Assembly: GCA_963715815.1 (NCBI GenBank)
Contig: OY970278.1
Coordinates: 558,001 to 622,000, forward strand
Direction of reading: 5' to 3'
DNA length: 64,000 bases
Origin: JAFAMS01 sp963715815
Lineage (GTDB): Bacteria > Vulcanimicrobiota > Vulcanimicrobiia > Vulcanimicrobiales > Vulcanimicrobiaceae
Every line of letters begins with the position of its first letter. The stretch's first letter is position 1. The notes under the pieces were generated by a model. It was given only the letters and a program-made list of their open reading frames with translations, was not told the origin of the DNA and searched no databases. The position numbers and the translations under genes are program-made. Of this stretch, positions 34,216-42,336 are shown piece by piece.

Positions 34216-35099
34216 ACCCAACACCCGTCATCGCATTCGATAATCTGACGAAGCGATATCGCAATTTTGAAGCAGTCCACGATCTGACGCTGCACATTGA
34301 AGCCGGCTCGATCTGTGGTCTGCTCGGTCCAAATGGCGCCGGGAAAACGACAGCGATGAAAACGCTGCTCGGCTTCTTACGGCCGACTTCCGGAAGCGTC
34401 ACAATCGACGGCATGCCCGTCACTCCGAAAACTTTCGAAACTCTCTCCTACGTACCCGAGACAGACGGACTCTTCGGCGAGCTGACGGTCGCGCAGCATG
34501 TCGATCTCAACCGCCGTTCGCAACCGCGTCACGATCAAGCGCGCGCGGAAGAGCTGCTCGGCGTCTTCGGCCTCGATCGCCGTAAGCGCGTTCGAAAACT
34601 TTCCAAGGGCCAGAAGACTGCGCTAGCGCTCGTGCTCGCGCTTGCGAGCAAGCCGCGCGTGCTCGTACTCGACGAGCCCTCGAGCGGTCTCGATCCTGTT
34701 TTTCAGCGCGTCGTGCTCGATCTCATGATCGACGCCGCGGCCGAGGGCGGTACGGTTCTGTTCTCATCCCATCAAGTCGGTCAGGTCGAACGCGCAGCCG
34801 ATCACGTCGCGATCATGCGCGGTGGACGTCTGCTGTTGTATAGCGACGTCGACTCACTCAAAGGACAAGAGAAGGTCATCGAGGCGACCTTCGCGTCTGC
34901 TATTCCGGATCTCAACGGCGCGCTTCGCGTCGAAGTCGTGCGCCGCGTCGAGCAGGCCGGCAACATGGTGCGGATTAGTGTCAAGCACGACGATGGTGAG
35001 ATCGCGAAGCGTCTCGCACCGTACAACCCGACGAGTATCCGCATAGTCGATCGCAATCTGGAAGACATCTTCTTGGACGTGGTCTCGGAGAAGGGCTGA
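34212..35099 (+). CDS. ABC transporter ATP-binding protein (YtrB/CcmA-like)
   Basis: The 295-residue ATPase has Walker A GPNGAGKTTAMKTLLG, Q-loop after VPETDG, signature as LSKGQKTAL (Lys in place of the second Gly of LSGGQ), Walker B VLVLDEPSSGLDP and the switch His in FSSHQVGQ. A roughly 80-residue C-terminal domain follows, as in antibiotic or export-type ATPases. It pairs with the two permeases immediately downstream; start/stop codons overlap (TGATG). Confidence 0.94.
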   Translation: MNPTPVIAFDNLTKRYRNFEAVHDLTLHIEAGSICGLLGPNGAGKTTAMKTLLGFLRPTSGSVTIDGMPVTPKTFETLSYVPETDGLFGELTVAQHVDLNRRSQPRHDQARAEELLGVFGLDRRKRVRKLSKGQKTALALVLALASKPRVLVLDEPSSGLDPVFQRVVLDLMIDAAAEGGTVLFSSHQVGQVERAADHVAIMRGGRLLLYSDVDSLKGQEKVIEATFASAIPDLNGALRVEVVRRVEQAGNMVRISVKHDDGEIAKRLAPYNPTSIRIVDRNLEDIFLDVVSEKG

Positions 35100-35854
35100 T
35101 GTATTACGTCGAGGTTTTGTACGCCCGCAGTCGCCTCTTCTGGTTTACCGTCTTCGCGCTCTTGGTTGCGGCGGTATTCTCATACTTCGTTACGTTCCCG
35201 CCGCCTCACGCACACGTCGTGAACAACGGTCAGGACGTCCCGTTCGCGGGCGTGGTGGCGTTCGCAGGGTTCTTCGCATGCATCATGGCCAGCATGCTCG
35301 CCGCGACAATGAATCGCGACCAATCGCATCTGCCCTACCTGTGGACGAGGCCGATTTCGCGCGAACGAATCGCGCTAAGCTACATCGTCGTCGACGTTTT
35401 GACGATAATTGCGGCGTTCGCTATCGTCGTCATTGTGTGCTTGCTGGTCCTTGCGATTCCCCCGCAGAACCGCACGACGTACGATGCCCACACGGGCGTC
35501 TTGCTGGCGCGTTCGCTTGCAGTTCCGTTGATGTTATACGGTGTCGTCGAAGCTGCTACGTCGTGGGCGCCGATGCGCCTGGCCGCCGCGGGCGGACTCG
35601 TTTGGCCGATCGGGTTCGGCATCGACTTTCTCGCCGAGATCAACCTGCCGTTTCCGCTGGCGCAAATATTTTACGTAATCAATATCTTCAATCCCATGGC
35701 ATATTTCCCGGAGACTCACCTGCACAGTCATATGGATATCACCGGATCGACGGTGCTGCCATTCGATTTTAACGGCCAGACGATTCTCGCGTTTGCTATC
35801 TTCGTCGCGGGCTGCGTCATCGCGACGTACAATTGGAAACGGATGCAGGCCTGA
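35099..35854 (+). CDS. ABC transporter permease, copy 1
   Basis: The 251-residue membrane protein has about six helices: the first at 12-32 (FWFTVFALLVAAVFSYF), a pair around 50-70 and 105-130, and a last one at 225-245. It begins MYYVEVLYARSRL and ends YNWKRMQA. It should form the membrane channel with the next gene's product. ATG overlaps the ATPase stop (TGATG) and the gene ends with the same TGATG overlap to copy 2. Substrate unknown; the YtrA context suggests export of an antimicrobial or lipid-linked compound. Confidence 0.85.
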   Translation: MYYVEVLYARSRLFWFTVFALLVAAVFSYFVTFPPPHAHVVNNGQDVPFAGVVAFAGFFACIMASMLAATMNRDQSHLPYLWTRPISRERIALSYIVVDVLTIIAAFAIVVIVCLLVLAIPPQNRTTYDAHTGVLLARSLAVPLMLYGVVEAATSWAPMRLAAAGGLVWPIGFGIDFLAEINLPFPLAQIFYVINIFNPMAYFPETHLHSHMDITGSTVLPFDFNGQTILAFAIFVAGCVIATYNWKRMQA

Positions 35855-36615
35855 TGTATTACGTAGAATTGCTGTCGGTGCGCAATCGACTCGCTTGGTT
35901 CTCGCTAGCCGTCGTCCTCATCGGTATGATTGCAGTTACCACGGTGCGGCTCGTGCCGCAACAGAACCCAGATATGCCGAACGTCGCCGTCCCGTTCAAC
36001 ATCATCTTGCTTGGGTCGTCGTGGTTCGCATGCGTCTTTGCTACGCTCGTGGCCGGCACGCTCAGCCGGGACTACGGCCAGATTGCATATATCTGGACGC
36101 GGCCGTCGCCTCGCGAGCGTATCGCGCTCGAATATGTCGCAGTCGATCTCGCTGCAATCGTGATCGCATTTGGGCTCTTGATCGGCGTATCGGTTGCGAC
36201 GCTCTCGGCGATACCGCGTCTGCACGTCGTCGCGGATGCCTCGACCTTGCAAATTCTGGTGCGCGCGTTGGCGGTACCATTCATGTGGTACGGACTTGTC
36301 GAGGTCGCGACGTCGTGGAATGGTGCGCGTGCACGAGCGATGATCGGTGTATCGTGGGCCGTCTTTTGGGCACTTGCGATCCTCGACGCGCTCAACTTTC
36401 CCGGAATCCTCGGTAAGCTTATCGTTGTCCTCAACATCTTCAATCCGATGGCATATCTTCCGCAATCGCACGCGCAGAATGTCGATTTTCAAGTCGGTGT
36501 GCTCGGATTGACGCCGGTCCCTCTGACCTTCAACGAGCAAACAGCGCTCGTGTACACAATTTTCGCCGTCAGCTGCATCGTGGCAATCTACGCTTGGAAA
36601 CGGATGGAAGCCTAA
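35854..36615 (+). CDS. ABC transporter permease, copy 2 (tandem duplicate)
   Basis: The 253-residue protein mirrors copy 1: MYYVELLSVRNRLAWFSL against MYYVEVLYARSRLFWFTV, a shared NIFNPMAYLP/FP motif near the C-terminus, and an end YAWKRMEA against YNWKRMQA. The frame is open upstream to 35833, but ATG 35854 overlaps the preceding stop and aligns with the paralog. The pair presumably forms a heterodimer on the ATPase dimer. Confidence 0.85.
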   Translation: MYYVELLSVRNRLAWFSLAVVLIGMIAVTTVRLVPQQNPDMPNVAVPFNIILLGSSWFACVFATLVAGTLSRDYGQIAYIWTRPSPRERIALEYVAVDLAAIVIAFGLLIGVSVATLSAIPRLHVVADASTLQILVRALAVPFMWYGLVEVATSWNGARARAMIGVSWAVFWALAILDALNFPGILGKLIVVLNIFNPMAYLPQSHAQNVDFQVGVLGLTPVPLTFNEQTALVYTIFAVSCIVAIYAWKRMEA

Positions 36616-36794
36616 TGCGTTACCTTGGCAGCAACTTCAGTCTTACGATCGCCGGCTTGCGCCTGCGTATCCGGATCGATCTCGACGACGTCGATGCTGA
36701 ACCCCAGGACGTTCGTCGTGACGAAGGAACACCGGAGCATGTCGACGTCAAGCGCAAAGTCATCCCTCATCACTTACGTTCGCGGGGAACGTGA
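36615..36794 (+). CDS. Possible 59-residue ORF between permease and peptidase
   Basis: ATG 36615 overlaps the permease stop (TAATG), repeating the operon's pattern, and runs 59 residues with a short N-terminal hydrophobic piece (LGSNFSLTIAGL) and a charged tail (DLDDVDAEPQDVRRDEG). Its last 56 bases overlap the peptidase gene in another frame. It could be a genuine small subunit or chance; no similarity recognised. Confidence 0.3.
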   Translation: MRYLGSNFSLTIAGLRLRIRIDLDDVDAEPQDVRRDEGTPEHVDVKRKVIPHHLRSRGT

Positions 36795-38148
36795 GCGGTA
36801 TGTCGACGAGCTAAAAGCACTCGTCGCAATCCCTTCGATTTCCGCCGATCCTGCGTATCGCGGCGAGGTCCGCCGTTGTGCGCAGGCGCTCGTCGAGCGG
36901 ATGCGTGAAGCCGGTATGCAGCGCGGCGACGTCCTGGAAACGCAGGGGAATCCGGTTGCGTACGGCGAGTGGCTCGGTGCACCCGGGCAACCGACGATCC
37001 TCGTCTACGGACACTACGATGTGCAGCCGGTCGACCCGCTCGAACTTTGGAAGAGTCCACCGTTCGAAGCCGAGATACGCGACGGAAACATTTACGGACG
37101 CGGTACCGTCGATGACAAAGGTCAAGTCATGATGCACGTTGCCGCGATCGAAGCCCATCTGCGCGAACGCGGCCACCTGCCTGTGAACGTCAAGGTCGTC
37201 GTCGAGGGTGAAGAAGAGATCGGCTCGCCCAACTTCGAGGCGTTTCTCGCCGCGCACCGCGACCTGCTCAAGTGCGATCTTGCGATCATCTCCGACACGT
37301 CCGTCTTTGCGGAAGACGTGCCTTCGTTGACGATTTCTCTGCGCGGGCTGGTGCGATGGGAGATTCTGGTGCAAGGCGCTAAAGGCGACATGCACTCGGG
37401 TTTATTTGGCGGCATTATCAAGAATCCGATCGAAGCGCTAGCACAGATGCTCGCGCAACTCAAAGACGAGCGCGGCCACGTCGTTGTTCCCGGATTTTAC
37501 GACGGCGTTCCCGAGCTCTCGGCGGATGCCCGCCGTGAAGTCGAATCACTTCCGTACGATGAAGCCGCCGAAGCGCGGACGTTCGGGGTTCCGAGCTTGA
37601 GCGGTGGTGAAGCTGATCGCAAACCTCTGGAACGCGTTTGGTATCGTCCGACGCTCGAGATCAACGGTATTTGGGGCGGCTATCAAGGTGCCGGAACGAA
37701 AACGATCATCCCCTCATGGGCGCGCGCGAAGGTCACTGCGCGACTCGTCGGCAGCCAAGATCCCGAACACGTGCGCCGCGTCGTGCGCGACTACCTGAAT
37801 TCGATCGTGCCGAGCGGTGTGCGTGTCGAGATCGAAGACGACGGAGACACGGGCGCGGTCGTTACCTCGCGAGAGCATCCGGCCGTCGCGGCAGCTGCGC
37901 GCGCAATGGAACGTGGTTTCGGCAAGAAACCGGTGTTCATCGGATCGGGCGGAACGATCGGCCCGGTTTCATCCTTCGATCGAATCTTGCACATGCCGCA
38001 AGTACTGATCGGTGTCGGCCTTCCCGACGACGCGACGCACGCGCCGAACGAGAAGTTCACGCTCAGTCAATTTTTCGGCGGGATCGAGACGCTCGTCTAT
38101 CTTTACGACGAGCTTTCGGAATCGGTGAACTCGCGCCGCACAGCCTGA
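36739..38148 (+). CDS. M20 family metallopeptidase (dipeptidase, CNDP-like)
   Basis: ATG 36739 is preferred because AAGGA lies nine bases upstream and homology starts soon after; the frame remains open to 36625. The 469-residue enzyme has the M20 di-zinc motifs: ILVYGHYDVQPVDP (His, Asp), GRGTVDDKGQ (bridging Asp), VEGEEEIGSPN (catalytic Glu and metal Glu), ISDTSVF, and a C-terminal His in THAPNEKF. It cleaves dipeptides or similar N-acyl amino acids. The dimerisation domain lies about 190-330. Its 3' end overlaps the convergent HD-GYP gene by 46 bases. Confidence 0.92.
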   Translation: MSTSSAKSSLITYVRGERERYVDELKALVAIPSISADPAYRGEVRRCAQALVERMREAGMQRGDVLETQGNPVAYGEWLGAPGQPTILVYGHYDVQPVDPLELWKSPPFEAEIRDGNIYGRGTVDDKGQVMMHVAAIEAHLRERGHLPVNVKVVVEGEEEIGSPNFEAFLAAHRDLLKCDLAIISDTSVFAEDVPSLTISLRGLVRWEILVQGAKGDMHSGLFGGIIKNPIEALAQMLAQLKDERGHVVVPGFYDGVPELSADARREVESLPYDEAAEARTFGVPSLSGGEADRKPLERVWYRPTLEINGIWGGYQGAGTKTIIPSWARAKVTARLVGSQDPEHVRRVVRDYLNSIVPSGVRVEIEDDGDTGAVVTSREHPAVAAAARAMERGFGKKPVFIGSGGTIGPVSSFDRILHMPQVLIGVGLPDDATHAPNEKFTLSQFFGGIETLVYLYDELSESVNSRRTA

Positions 38149-39152
38149 AGTGCAGGCATCACTTCGATGAACTTGTCGACCAAGTCGGGATCGAAGTGAT
38201 TTCCCTTCCCGCGCTTGAGCGTATCGATCGTATCGGGGAGCGACCATGCCTGCTTATAGGGTCGAACGGAGAGCAGCGCATCGAACACGTCGCCGATCGC
38301 GCAGATACGTCCCGAGATCGGAATCGCATCGCCGGCGATGCCGCTGGGATATCCGCTGCCGTCATACTTTTCGTGGTGCGAGAGTGCAATCTCCGCACCG
38401 AGATGGATCAGCTTTGAGTCCGTATCTTTGAGGATATCGTAACCCAATTGCGCGTGCGTTTTCATGGTCATCCACTCGTCGGGCGTGAGCTTACCCTCTT
38501 TGAGCAGGATGCGATCGGGGATTGCCACTTTACCGACGTCGTGCATCGGTGCGGCCAGCAAGATCAGTTCTTGATAGTCTGAGGGCATCCCGAGCGCGTG
38601 TGCGAGAACGCGCGCGTAGTGGCCCATGCGGACGATGTGGTTCTTCGTCTCCTTGTCGCGGTGTTCGGTCGCGCGCGTAAGCATAAAGATTGTTTCTTGC
38701 TCGCGCTTGATGATATCGGCCGTGGCGCGCCTGACTTCGCTGGCCAGCCAATCCATCCGATTCTCGAGCTGCAACGCTTGCTCGCGCATCCGCAAGAGAT
38801 TGCGTGAGCGCGTCAGGAAGGCGACCGGGTCGGCCGGCTTTTCCAGAAAGTCGTCAACGCCCAGCTCGAGCGCCCGATGCCGAACTTCCTTTTCTTTAGT
38901 CGACGTGATCATCACGATCGGCACGCCCTTGCTCGTCGGCTGCGTGCGAAATTGCTCGATCAGCTGCAAACCGTCGAGATCCGGCATGCGAAAGTCAGTG
39001 ATGACGAGATCCGGTTTGTTATCGAGAAGCCACGTCATTGCGAGCGTCGATGACGTAAAGCTGACGACTTTCGAATCCTCGATTTGCGCGAGGATGCGCG
39101 CGTAGACCTCGACGTTCACGCGTGCGTCGTCAACAACGACTATTGTGTGCAT
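38103..39152 (-). CDS. Response regulator with HD-GYP output, second copy
   Basis: The 349-residue protein has a receiver (VVVDDARVN, phospho-Asp in VITDFRMPDLDG, Lys in LEKPADP), a coiled helix of about 40 residues (MREQALQLENRMDW), and an HD-GYP domain with MHDVGKVAIPDRIL, MKTHAQLGYDIL, HHEKYDGSGYPSGIAG and GDVFDALLSVRPYK. It is the last gene of a five-gene signalling operon and is expected to lower c-di-GMP when phosphorylated, likely by the hybrid kinase upstream. AAGGAGA precedes ATG by four bases. Confidence 0.94.
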   Translation of the reverse strand: MHTIVVVDDARVNVEVYARILAQIEDSKVVSFTSSTLAMTWLLDNKPDLVITDFRMPDLDGLQLIEQFRTQPTSKGVPIVMITSTKEKEVRHRALELGVDDFLEKPADPVAFLTRSRNLLRMREQALQLENRMDWLASEVRRATADIIKREQETIFMLTRATEHRDKETKNHIVRMGHYARVLAHALGMPSDYQELILLAAPMHDVGKVAIPDRILLKEGKLTPDEWMTMKTHAQLGYDILKDTDSKLIHLGAEIALSHHEKYDGSGYPSGIAGDAIPISGRICAIGDVFDALLSVRPYKQAWSLPDTIDTLKRGKGNHFDPDLVDKFIEVMPALQAVRREFTDSESSS

Positions 39153-39166
39153 GGGTCTCCTTGGCT

Positions 39167-41887
39167 CTATGCTTCTATGGAGGCCTCGCTCCGAAGGATA
39201 CGATCGATCGCGGATTTGAGCGCATCGAGGACAACAGGCTTAGAGACAAAGTCGTCCATTCCGGCACCGATACACCGCTGCCGATCCGACTCGGAAGCGT
39301 TCGCCGTCATCGCGACAATTGGTATGCGCCGGCGCCGCTGCTCGACCTCGTTCTGTCGGATGTGCCTCGTCGCGGTATATCCGTCCATGATGGGCATATT
39401 GCAGTCCATCAAAACGGCGTCGAAGTGTTCGCGTTCCAAGATCTCCACTGCCGCCTTCCCGTTGTCAACCGATATGACCTCACATCCAATGTACCGAAGC
39501 TGGCGCGCCGCTACCTGCACGTTGATTGCGTTGTCCTCAACCAGAAGAATTCGCTTCGACGAACCGGCCGAGACAGACGGAGACAACTCAGGCGCGCGCA
39601 CCGCGTCCATCACCTCGACCATCCTGACGTTCTGCATCGCGACAAGCCGGTCGTAGACGTGCGATTGCACGATCGGTTTTGCAAGAAAGGTTTCGAATCC
39701 ACAGCCGCGCGCGCGTTCGGCAAGGCCCGGTTCATCGTCGCTGGCGATCAACATGAGGTGAATCGGCTCGAGATGCATCTCGCGCTTGATCTTATGCCCG
39801 AGCGCGAGTCCATCGCCGTCCGGCAACATGTAATCAATTATCGCAAAATCAAACGGTGTCTCGCGCTCCGCCGCTTCGCGCAAACCTTCGATTGCCTGGG
39901 CGACGCCATTTACTACGACTGCGATCATATCCCAATCGCGCGTGTAATTCTCGAAGAGACGTTGCTTCGCCGCATCGCTCTCCACAATGAGGATGCGCTT
40001 TTTCGCCAAGAGTGCCTTGTCGGTGTGCTTCGTGGTTTGTGGCACTTCAAAGGCGGCCGTGAACGTGATCTTCGTGCCGACCTCCGGAATGCTGTCGACA
40101 GAAATGCGACCGCCCATCAGCTCGACATACGCCTTTGTGATGACCAATCCCAATCCGGTACCGCCGAACCGCCGCGTGGTCGATGCGTCGCCTTGCGCGA
40201 ACGGCTCAAAAAGCTTTTCCTTGGTTTGCGGCGTCATGCCGATTCCTGTGTCTGAAACTGAAAAACGAAGGGCCCCGCGGTTCCCTTGCTGAGGATCCAG
40301 GTCGACCGCCACTTGTATATGTCCCGCTTCGGTAAACTTTGCAGCATTACCGACGAGGTTCAATAACACTTGACGTAGTCGTCCGGGATCGCCGGTCAAG
40401 ATTGACGGGACGTCCGGCGCGAGATACGTCATCATCGAAACCGCCTCGCGTCGCCGCGAACGACTCACCAGCTCGACCACGCCCTCGACGAGTGGCGCGA
40501 TCTCGAACTCGATCGATTCCAACTCCGCGCGGCCGGCTTGGAGCTTCGAGAAGTCGAGAATGTCATTGATGATGCGCAACAGCGATAGCGCCGAATCGTG
40601 TACCGTCTGCCCCAACTCGCGTTGCTCACTATCGAGCTGCGTGTGCAGCATGAGCTCGCTCATGCCGATGATCCCGTTCATCGGGGTGCGGATCTCGTGA
40701 CTAACGGTTGCGACGAAATCCGATTTAAGGCGGTCTGCCGCGAGCGCGTCCTCGAGTGCCTTTGAGAGTTCCTTGCGACGATTGTAACGTTCCGTCATGT
40801 CGCGGACGATTGCAAGGATGACTTGGCGGCCGTCGACCAAGCCGCCGCGCGCAGAGAATTCGACCGGGAAAATCGTCCCATCCGACCGCATAGCTTCGGT
40901 CTCGTAGGAGATACCGTGTTGCGCGGCGTTCTCGATGACACCCGCGATGCCCGCGCGTCGTTCGACCGGAAGAAGGTCGTAAATGCTGAGCTTGAGGACC
41001 TCGTGGTGCTGGTAGCCCATCCACTCGGACGCTGACCGGTTCGCTTCAATTATGCGCAGTGTTTCGCGGTCGATAAAGAGAAACGCGTCGCGTGCGCTCT
41101 CCGCGAGAAGCGCGTAGCGGTTAAGGGCGGCGTTGCTCTGCCGGATTTCTTGCGACATTCGCATCAACGCGCGATCGACGTCGCCGATCTCGTCGTTTGA
41201 GATATCGATAGGACCAAGGTCCTCGCCGGCTGCCACTCGCCGCAATTTCTCCTGAATTTGACGCAAGCGAGAGACGATGCTTTGAGTCAAGAGCGACGCG
41301 AATACGTACTTGAGCGCTATGGTCAAGATTACCGCCAGAATAAAGCCGATCGTGAGGATCTGCCAGCCTCGCGTAACCGCCGAATCGCTCGCTCCTAGAA
41401 CTGCGGACTCTGCGGAGAGATATCGGTCGATACGTTCTTGCACCGGTCGCGTTACCGCATCGTCGCTGTGACCAAGAACGTACGCAACCGCTCGCGCATG
41501 CGAGATATCGGCCAACGAGATGTTCGTGCGAAGGGCGACGAGCTTGCTCGAAGCAATTTGCCCAATGTCTTCGGCGCGCGCACGCTGTTCGGTATCGTCA
41601 CTCTCCCCGATCAGCTCGCCAGTGAGGTTTTCGACTCGCATCGCAAACCTGCGGTAGTCGGCAAGAAAGGACAGCGACCCGGTCGCGACGTACCCGCGCA
41701 TCGCACTTTCGGCTCCCCGCAACCCGCCCTCAATATTGCGCGAGAGGAGCTGAGTGCGATCGAAGTGCGTATCCTTCGCCTCGGTCGATCGCGCTTGGAG
41801 CGACAGCCACCCAAGCAACACCAACATAGTCAGCATCGCGCTTAGTGGGATCGCCGTTAGCAACATAACGCGATTGCGAAGACGCAT
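39167..41887 (-). CDS. Hybrid sensor histidine kinase: CHASE3-HAMP-PAS-HisKA-HATPase-REC-REC
   Basis: 906 residues: transmembrane helix 1 (about 10-30), a periplasmic CHASE3-like helical domain (40-165), helix 2 (about 176-198), HAMP (200-252), PAS (258-370), HisKA with VSHEIRTPMNG (His397), HATPase with NLVGNAAKFTE, DTGIGM and GGTGLGL, then two receivers with phospho-Asp685 (AIIDYMLPDG) and Asp828 (LMDCNMPIMDG). The layout implies an inward phosphorelay. It lies five bases after a single-domain receiver gene and 14 before the HD-GYP regulator. The signal is unknown. Confidence 0.94.
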   Translation of the reverse strand: MRLRNRVMLLTAIPLSAMLTMLVLLGWLSLQARSTEAKDTHFDRTQLLSRNIEGGLRGAESAMRGYVATGSLSFLADYRRFAMRVENLTGELIGESDDTEQRARAEDIGQIASSKLVALRTNISLADISHARAVAYVLGHSDDAVTRPVQERIDRYLSAESAVLGASDSAVTRGWQILTIGFILAVILTIALKYVFASLLTQSIVSRLRQIQEKLRRVAAGEDLGPIDISNDEIGDVDRALMRMSQEIRQSNAALNRYALLAESARDAFLFIDRETLRIIEANRSASEWMGYQHHEVLKLSIYDLLPVERRAGIAGVIENAAQHGISYETEAMRSDGTIFPVEFSARGGLVDGRQVILAIVRDMTERYNRRKELSKALEDALAADRLKSDFVATVSHEIRTPMNGIIGMSELMLHTQLDSEQRELGQTVHDSALSLLRIINDILDFSKLQAGRAELESIEFEIAPLVEGVVELVSRSRRREAVSMMTYLAPDVPSILTGDPGRLRQVLLNLVGNAAKFTEAGHIQVAVDLDPQQGNRGALRFSVSDTGIGMTPQTKEKLFEPFAQGDASTTRRFGGTGLGLVITKAYVELMGGRISVDSIPEVGTKITFTAAFEVPQTTKHTDKALLAKKRILIVESDAAKQRLFENYTRDWDMIAVVVNGVAQAIEGLREAAERETPFDFAIIDYMLPDGDGLALGHKIKREMHLEPIHLMLIASDDEPGLAERARGCGFETFLAKPIVQSHVYDRLVAMQNVRMVEVMDAVRAPELSPSVSAGSSKRILLVEDNAINVQVAARQLRYIGCEVISVDNGKAAVEILEREHFDAVLMDCNMPIMDGYTATRHIRQNEVEQRRRRIPIVAMTANASESDRQRCIGAGMDDFVSKPVVLDALKSAIDRILRSEASIEA

Positions 41888-41892
41888 CGGCG

Positions 41893-42336
41893 CTAGCCCG
41901 GCGTCCGGTTCACGAGCAGCCAGTACATCCCGATCTTCGCGACTGCCTCGGTGAAGCTCGCGAACTCGACCGGCTTGACGACGAAGCCGTTAGCTCCGAG
42001 CTCGTAACATTCCACGACGTCGCGCTCCTCGTTGGACGACGTGACCATCAAGACGGGGATTGCGCGCGACTTTTCATCAGCTTTGATGTAGCGAAGCACG
42101 TCCAGCCCGCCCAGCTTCGGCATCTTCAAATCGAGAAGCACGAGCTTCGGAAGCTGCATCGGGTCGCGATTTTCGAAAGCGCCGGTACATCGCAGAAAAT
42201 CGAGCGCCTCCGCACCGTCTTTGACCCAAAAGAGCTTGTTGAGGAAGTTGTGTTTCTTTAATGCGCGCACGAGCATTTCCGCGTCATGGGGGTTGTCTTC
42301 GACGAGCAGTATCTCGACATTATCAAAGTCGTTCAC
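41893..42336 (-). CDS. Single-domain response regulator (Rcp1-like)
   Basis: GTG 42336 gives a 147-residue receiver-only protein: EILLVEDNPHDAEML (acidic pair), phospho-Asp in LVLLDLKMPKLGG, VTSSNEERD and Lys in FVVKPVEF. This matches the Rcp1 type that accepts phosphate from phytochrome-like kinases. It overlaps the upstream kinase stop as GTGA, and probably shuttles phosphate between that kinase and another partner. The open frame upstream of GTG is a shadow of the kinase gene. Confidence 0.92.
   Translation of the reverse strand: MNDFDNVEILLVEDNPHDAEMLVRALKKHNFLNKLFWVKDGAEALDFLRCTGAFENRDPMQLPKLVLLDLKMPKLGGLDVLRYIKADEKSRAIPVLMVTSSNEERDVVECYELGANGFVVKPVEFASFTEAVAKIGMYWLLVNRTPG

Noticed and set aside
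39122..40255. 377-codon plus-strand open frame opposite the hybrid kinase
   Set aside because: Opposes two receiver domains and the kinase core; composition typical of an antisense shadow.
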